The notes beneath the pieces are model-generated. The model was not told the DNA's origin and made no database searches. It worked only from the letters and a program-made list of their open reading frames with translations. Positions 62,040 through 64,000 of a stretch of 64,000 bases of DNA are shown piece by piece (within the stretch, counting starts at the first letter, position 1; the number at the start of each line of letters is the position of its first letter). The translations under genes were made by a program, and so were the position numbers. Source of the stretch: Anaerolineaceae bacterium (GTDB lineage Bacteria; Chloroflexota; Anaerolineae; Aggregatilineales; Phototrophicaceae); NCBI GenBank assembly GCA_016124855.1, contig WGMX01000005.1:34488-98487 (forward strand). Reading direction: 5' to 3'.

Positions 62040-62600
62040 ATGTTACGGACATTACATCAAACACGCGATCAAAGCTGGCTGTACCGGTTGGTGGGGATCG
62101 CGGTTTTCACAGTGTTGACCATTATTTCGGCGCGGGTGAGCATTCCGCTTGAACCGGTGCCGTTTACATTACAACCATTGGCGGTTGTACTCAGTGGAAT
62201 GGTACTCGGTTGGCGGGATGGGCTGCTAAGTCAGGCGTTGTATGTGGCGCTGATTGCAGCAGGATTGCCAGTCGATGCAAAGGGGATCGGCAGCGCGGCA
62301 CTGGTTGGGCCAACAGCGGGCTTTCTGATCGGGTTTATCGGCGCGGCGGGAGCTGCTGGTTGGCTGGCGGAACTTGGCAGCAAGCAAATGTGGCAGCGCT
62401 GGTCGGCGGGTATTGTTGGTATGATCGTGATTTATGCAGTCGGCATCGTTGTCCTCCAGAAAGTCACCGGAATGGATTGGTCGAAGGCGTGGAGTGTGGG
62501 AGTCGCGCCGTTTATTGTGCCGGATTTGGTGAAGGCACTGATCGCGGCGGCTTTGACCGAGGGTGGACGGCGATTGATGATGCGTGGTTCATCAATTTAA
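62040..62600 (+). CDS. bioY: BioY, biotin ECF transporter substrate-binding subunit
   Basis: An integral membrane S-component for biotin uptake, 186 residues with six hydrophobic segments. LEPVPFTLQPLAVVLSGMVLG and GPTAGFLIGF are BioY signatures. Met 62040 follows GGGAG; the longer track ORF begins in upstream repeat-like sequence. No BioM or BioN gene is present, so it either acts alone or uses shared modules elsewhere. No BirA operator-like palindrome is visible. Confidence 0.92.
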   Translation: MLRTLHQTRDQSWLYRLVGIAVFTVLTIISARVSIPLEPVPFTLQPLAVVLSGMVLGWRDGLLSQALYVALIAAGLPVDAKGIGSAALVGPTAGFLIGFIGAAGAAGWLAELGSKQMWQRWSAGIVGMIVIYAVGIVVLQKVTGMDWSKAWSVGVAPFIVPDLVKALIAAALTEGGRRLMMRGSSI

Positions 62601-62618
62601 TTGAGTTAATTTATTTGT

Positions 62619-62643
62619 GGGCGCACAGCCGTGCGCCTCTACA
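62619..62643 (+). repeat. Repeat family D copy (GGGCGCACAGCCGTGCGCC)
   Basis: GGCGCAC and GTGCGCC pair around AGCC, followed by TCTACA; between bioY and the first ABM gene. Confidence 0.65.
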
Positions 62644-62668
62644 TGAATGTGTTTAGAAAGTGACTTTT

Positions 62669-62971
62669 ATGATTTTGGAAATCGTGACCATTTATATCAA
62701 AGCGGGGCAAGAAGCCGAGTTTGAAGTGGCGTTCAAAGAAGCCTCTCAATATGTTGCGGCGGCTCATGGCTACATCAAACACGAGCTAAGGCGGTGTGTG
62801 GAAACGCCCAACAAGTACGTCAATATGATCCATTGGCAAACTGTGGATGACCATATGGTGGGGTTTCGCCAATCAGAAGCGTTTCAGAAATTTCGAGCGC
62901 TGATTTCGCCCTATTATGAAGTCCCATCCGAGATGAACCATTATGAAGTGGTGATGCAAAATCCGGCGTAG
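62669..62971 (+). CDS. ABM-domain (antibiotic biosynthesis monooxygenase-like) protein 1
   Basis: A 100-residue dimeric alpha/beta ferredoxin-like barrel protein. MILEIVTIYIKAGQEAEFE, HGYIKHELRRCVETP, VNMIHWQTVDDHMVGFRQS and NHYEV match the ABM domain. Met 62669 aligns with its paralogue's start; the GTG at 62660 is an alternative. The function could be quinol or heme-related monooxygenation. The near neighbour at 63045 is clearly related, so this is a tandem duplication. Confidence 0.85.
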   Translation: MILEIVTIYIKAGQEAEFEVAFKEASQYVAAAHGYIKHELRRCVETPNKYVNMIHWQTVDDHMVGFRQSEAFQKFRALISPYYEVPSEMNHYEVVMQNPA

Positions 62972-63009
62972 GTATTTGCTCCCTATGTCTCGCCTAGAAA
63001 AATGGGACG

Positions 63010-63026
63010 TTCAGACAGGTTTTTAA
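63010..63026 (-). repeat. Solo end of the MITE-like element
   Basis: TTCAGACAGGTTTTTAA, nearly the right terminal repeat of the 63704-63855 element; the other end is absent nearby. Confidence 0.5.
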
Positions 63027-63044
63027 GACCGGGTGGGTGTTGCA

Positions 63045-63335
63045 ATGATTTTAGAAGTCGCCATACTGAATGTGAAGACCGCACAAGAAGCCGGTTTTGA
63101 AGCAGCATTTATCCGTGCGTCGTCAATCATCGCCAGCATGAAGGGGTACAGGCGGCATGAACTGCGACGCTGTCTGGAAGTTGCGAACCAATACGTGTTA
63201 TTGGTGGAGTGGGATACATTAGAAGACCATACCATTAGCTTTAGGGGGTCGGATCAATATCAAGAATGGCGGCGACTGCTGCACCATTTTTACGATCCAT
63301 TCCCAACGGTCGAGCATTATGAGGCGATTGACTAA
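63045..63335 (+). CDS. ABM-domain protein 2 (paralogue of 62669)
   Basis: A 96-residue ABM-domain protein. MILEVAILNVKTAQEAGFE, KGYRRHELRRCLEV, VEWDTLEDHTISFRGSDQY and VEHYEAI align with the first copy along their length. The ATG at 63045 is used rather than the GTG at 63033. About 73 bp separate the pair, and the gap contains a solo MITE end. Function as for copy 1. Confidence 0.83.
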   Translation: MILEVAILNVKTAQEAGFEAAFIRASSIIASMKGYRRHELRRCLEVANQYVLLVEWDTLEDHTISFRGSDQYQEWRRLLHHFYDPFPTVEHYEAID

Positions 63336-63350
63336 AATCAAGGGGAGACC

Positions 63351-63704
63351 ATGATGAACCGATTTTTTTTGACGGGGCCTAATTTACAGAATTCGACGAC
63401 AACTATTACAGTAACATTTGACCCCCAGCAAGTTGTTACGTGGTTAATTATCGGGCTAATCGCCGGATTTTTAGCCAACGTGGTCTTACGAGGAAGTGGA
63501 CGAAGTGTGATGTCCAATATCGTCATCGGATTAATTGGCGCGGTTGTTGGCGGCTTTTTATTCACGGTGCTGGGTATTCCAACACCCGCCGCTTTGAATG
63601 AAGGAATCACACTCCGTTATATTGATATTGTGATTTCGTTCATCGGAGCATTGATTGTCATAGCCCTGTTTGGGGGATTGTGGCGGCGGCGACGGATTGA
63701 TTAG
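63351..63704 (+). CDS. GlsB/YeaQ/YmgE-family (transglycosylase-associated) membrane protein
   Basis: A 117-residue integral membrane protein with three hydrophobic segments: VVTWLIIGLIAGFLANVVLRG, NIVIGLIGAVVGGFLFTVLGI and IVISFIGALIVIALFGGLW. This order is the GlsB/YeaQ pattern, linked to general stress. It has a longer N-terminal extension than typical (about 27 residues). Its TAG stop spans the left junction of the MITE-like element (the G is the first element base). Confidence 0.83.
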   Translation: MMNRFFLTGPNLQNSTTTITVTFDPQQVVTWLIIGLIAGFLANVVLRGSGRSVMSNIVIGLIGAVVGGFLFTVLGIPTPAALNEGITLRYIDIVISFIGALIVIALFGGLWRRRRID

Positions 63705-63731
63705 AACCTGTCTGAAAATTAATCAAATGCC

Positions 63732-63751
63732 GGACGCGATATATCGCGTCC
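63732..63751. repeat. Family D palindrome inside the MITE-like element, left
   Basis: Perfect 20-bp palindrome GGACGCGATATATCGCGTCC, then CTACA. Confidence 0.7.
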
Positions 63752-63807
63752 CTACATTTTTTCGGTGAAATAATGATTATTTCTTCTTTCAAAACGTATT
63801 TTCGTAG

Positions 63808-63827
63808 GGACGGCATACATGCCGTCC
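63808..63827. repeat. Family D palindrome inside the MITE-like element, right
   Basis: GGACGGCAT and ATGCCGTCC pair around AC; GTAG precedes it, so it is inverted relative to the left copy. Confidence 0.7.
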
Positions 63828-63873
63828 GCGTATTCCAGAATATTCAGACAGGTTCTTAACTGGACTTTGTACA

Positions 63874-64000
63874 TTAGGCGGCATAAGCCAGTAAATCGGT
63901 GAAGCGCTCCAGCAAGGCACGGGGAACTTTTACCATGTCAGGGTCATCAAGAGACATGTGAAAAATCCAATAAGCCCATAGACGAGCGCGCACCAGAGCG
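63874..64000 (-). CDS. Partial gene running off the right edge, C-terminal 42 residues
   Basis: An open frame on the minus strand with no stop before the edge. The visible C-terminus reads ARLWAYWIFHMSLDDP then MVKVPRALLERFTDLLAYAA and stops at 63874. Composition is coding-like, but 42 residues are too few for a family call. The MITE-like element lies just past its stop. Confidence 0.45.
   Translation of the reverse strand, partial: ALVRARLWAYWIFHMSLDDPDMVKVPRALLERFTDLLAYAA

Larger units (their letters stand above)
63704..63855. mobile_element. MITE-like element, 152 bp
   Basis: Terminal inverted repeats GAACCTGTCTGAAAATT (left) and the complement of AATATTCAGACAGGTTC (right), one mismatch in 17. 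A TTA target duplication lies on both sides (63701-63703, 63856-63858). Inside are two perfect palindromes: GGACGCGATATATCGCGTCC (63732-63751) and GGACGGCATACATGCCGTCC (63808-63827). No gene fits inside. The transposase family that could move it is unknown; a TNA target is typical of some IS5-group elements. Confidence 0.7.

Noticed and set aside
1-64000. tRNA or rRNA genes
   Set aside because: No GTTCRANTC-type T-loop with an acceptor stem was recognised in gaps; a tRNAscan run would be decisive.

Overview
The window looks like chromosomal DNA of a bacterium of the phylum Chloroflexota, most likely an Anaerolineae-like lineage. No rRNA or other marker gene is present, so this is inferred from gene content: a giant multi-GAF sensor kinase, a DUF4388 plus SRPRB-like GTPase module, Hanks-type kinase signalling, a PucC-family transporter and many secreted Ser/Thr/Pro-rich proteins. 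Gene density is ordinary. I see no rRNA, tRNA, CRISPR array, phage or intact insertion sequence.

Layout. 1-8.7 kb: a secreted GH5 mannanase-like enzyme, then the two hydantoinase/oxoprolinase subunits (hyuA, hyuB) separated by an HpcH/HpaI aldolase, a T4 Rnl1-like RNA ligase and a membrane protein. 8.7-14.3 kb: a two-helix membrane protein, a cupin, and an operon of a 1051-residue GAP1-like protein with a pentapeptide-repeat protein. 14.3-19.8 kb (minus strand): a GT87-like membrane protein and an operon DUF4388 > GTPase > alpha/beta hydrolase > left-handed beta-helix protein. 20-35 kb: DUF3048 lipoprotein, P450, OsmC, FGE-fold protein, a protease-like protein with zinc ribbons, a YbjN protein, a transmembrane Ser/Thr kinase, a large secreted peptidase-like protein, DUF6062, PPOX-type and COG0523 proteins. 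35-37.5 kb: an AT-rich accessory patch with an OLD-family nuclease. 37.5-52.7 kb: an acyl-ACP reductase-like enzyme, a GT39-like protein, then the signalling block response regulator > 2745-residue kinase > response regulator > inactive-looking hydrolase > thiamine pyrophosphokinase, and a DUF402 protein. 52.7-64 kb: Usp, PucC-like transporter, murJ, MBL hydrolase, CE7 esterase, xseA/xseB, bioY, two ABM-domain paralogues and a GlsB/YeaQ-like protein; a partial gene runs off the right edge.

Two themes stand out. First, several proteins keep an enzyme fold but have lost visible catalytic residues: a trypsin-like protein, an M6-like peptidase, an alpha/beta hydrolase with Ser replaced by Gly, an FGE-fold protein without the cysteines, and a response regulator with a degenerate GGDEF domain. 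Second, the intergenic spaces hold at least five families of small dispersed repeats and a 152-bp MITE-like element with terminal inverted repeats and a TTA target duplication at 63704-63855.

The least ordinary items are the 12-GAF kinase block with its inactive hydrolase, the RNA ligase inside the split hydantoinase locus, the AAR-like reductase and the PucC-like transporter outside any visible photosynthesis cluster, and the MITE-like element. All family names rest on reading motifs by eye; no database search was possible.
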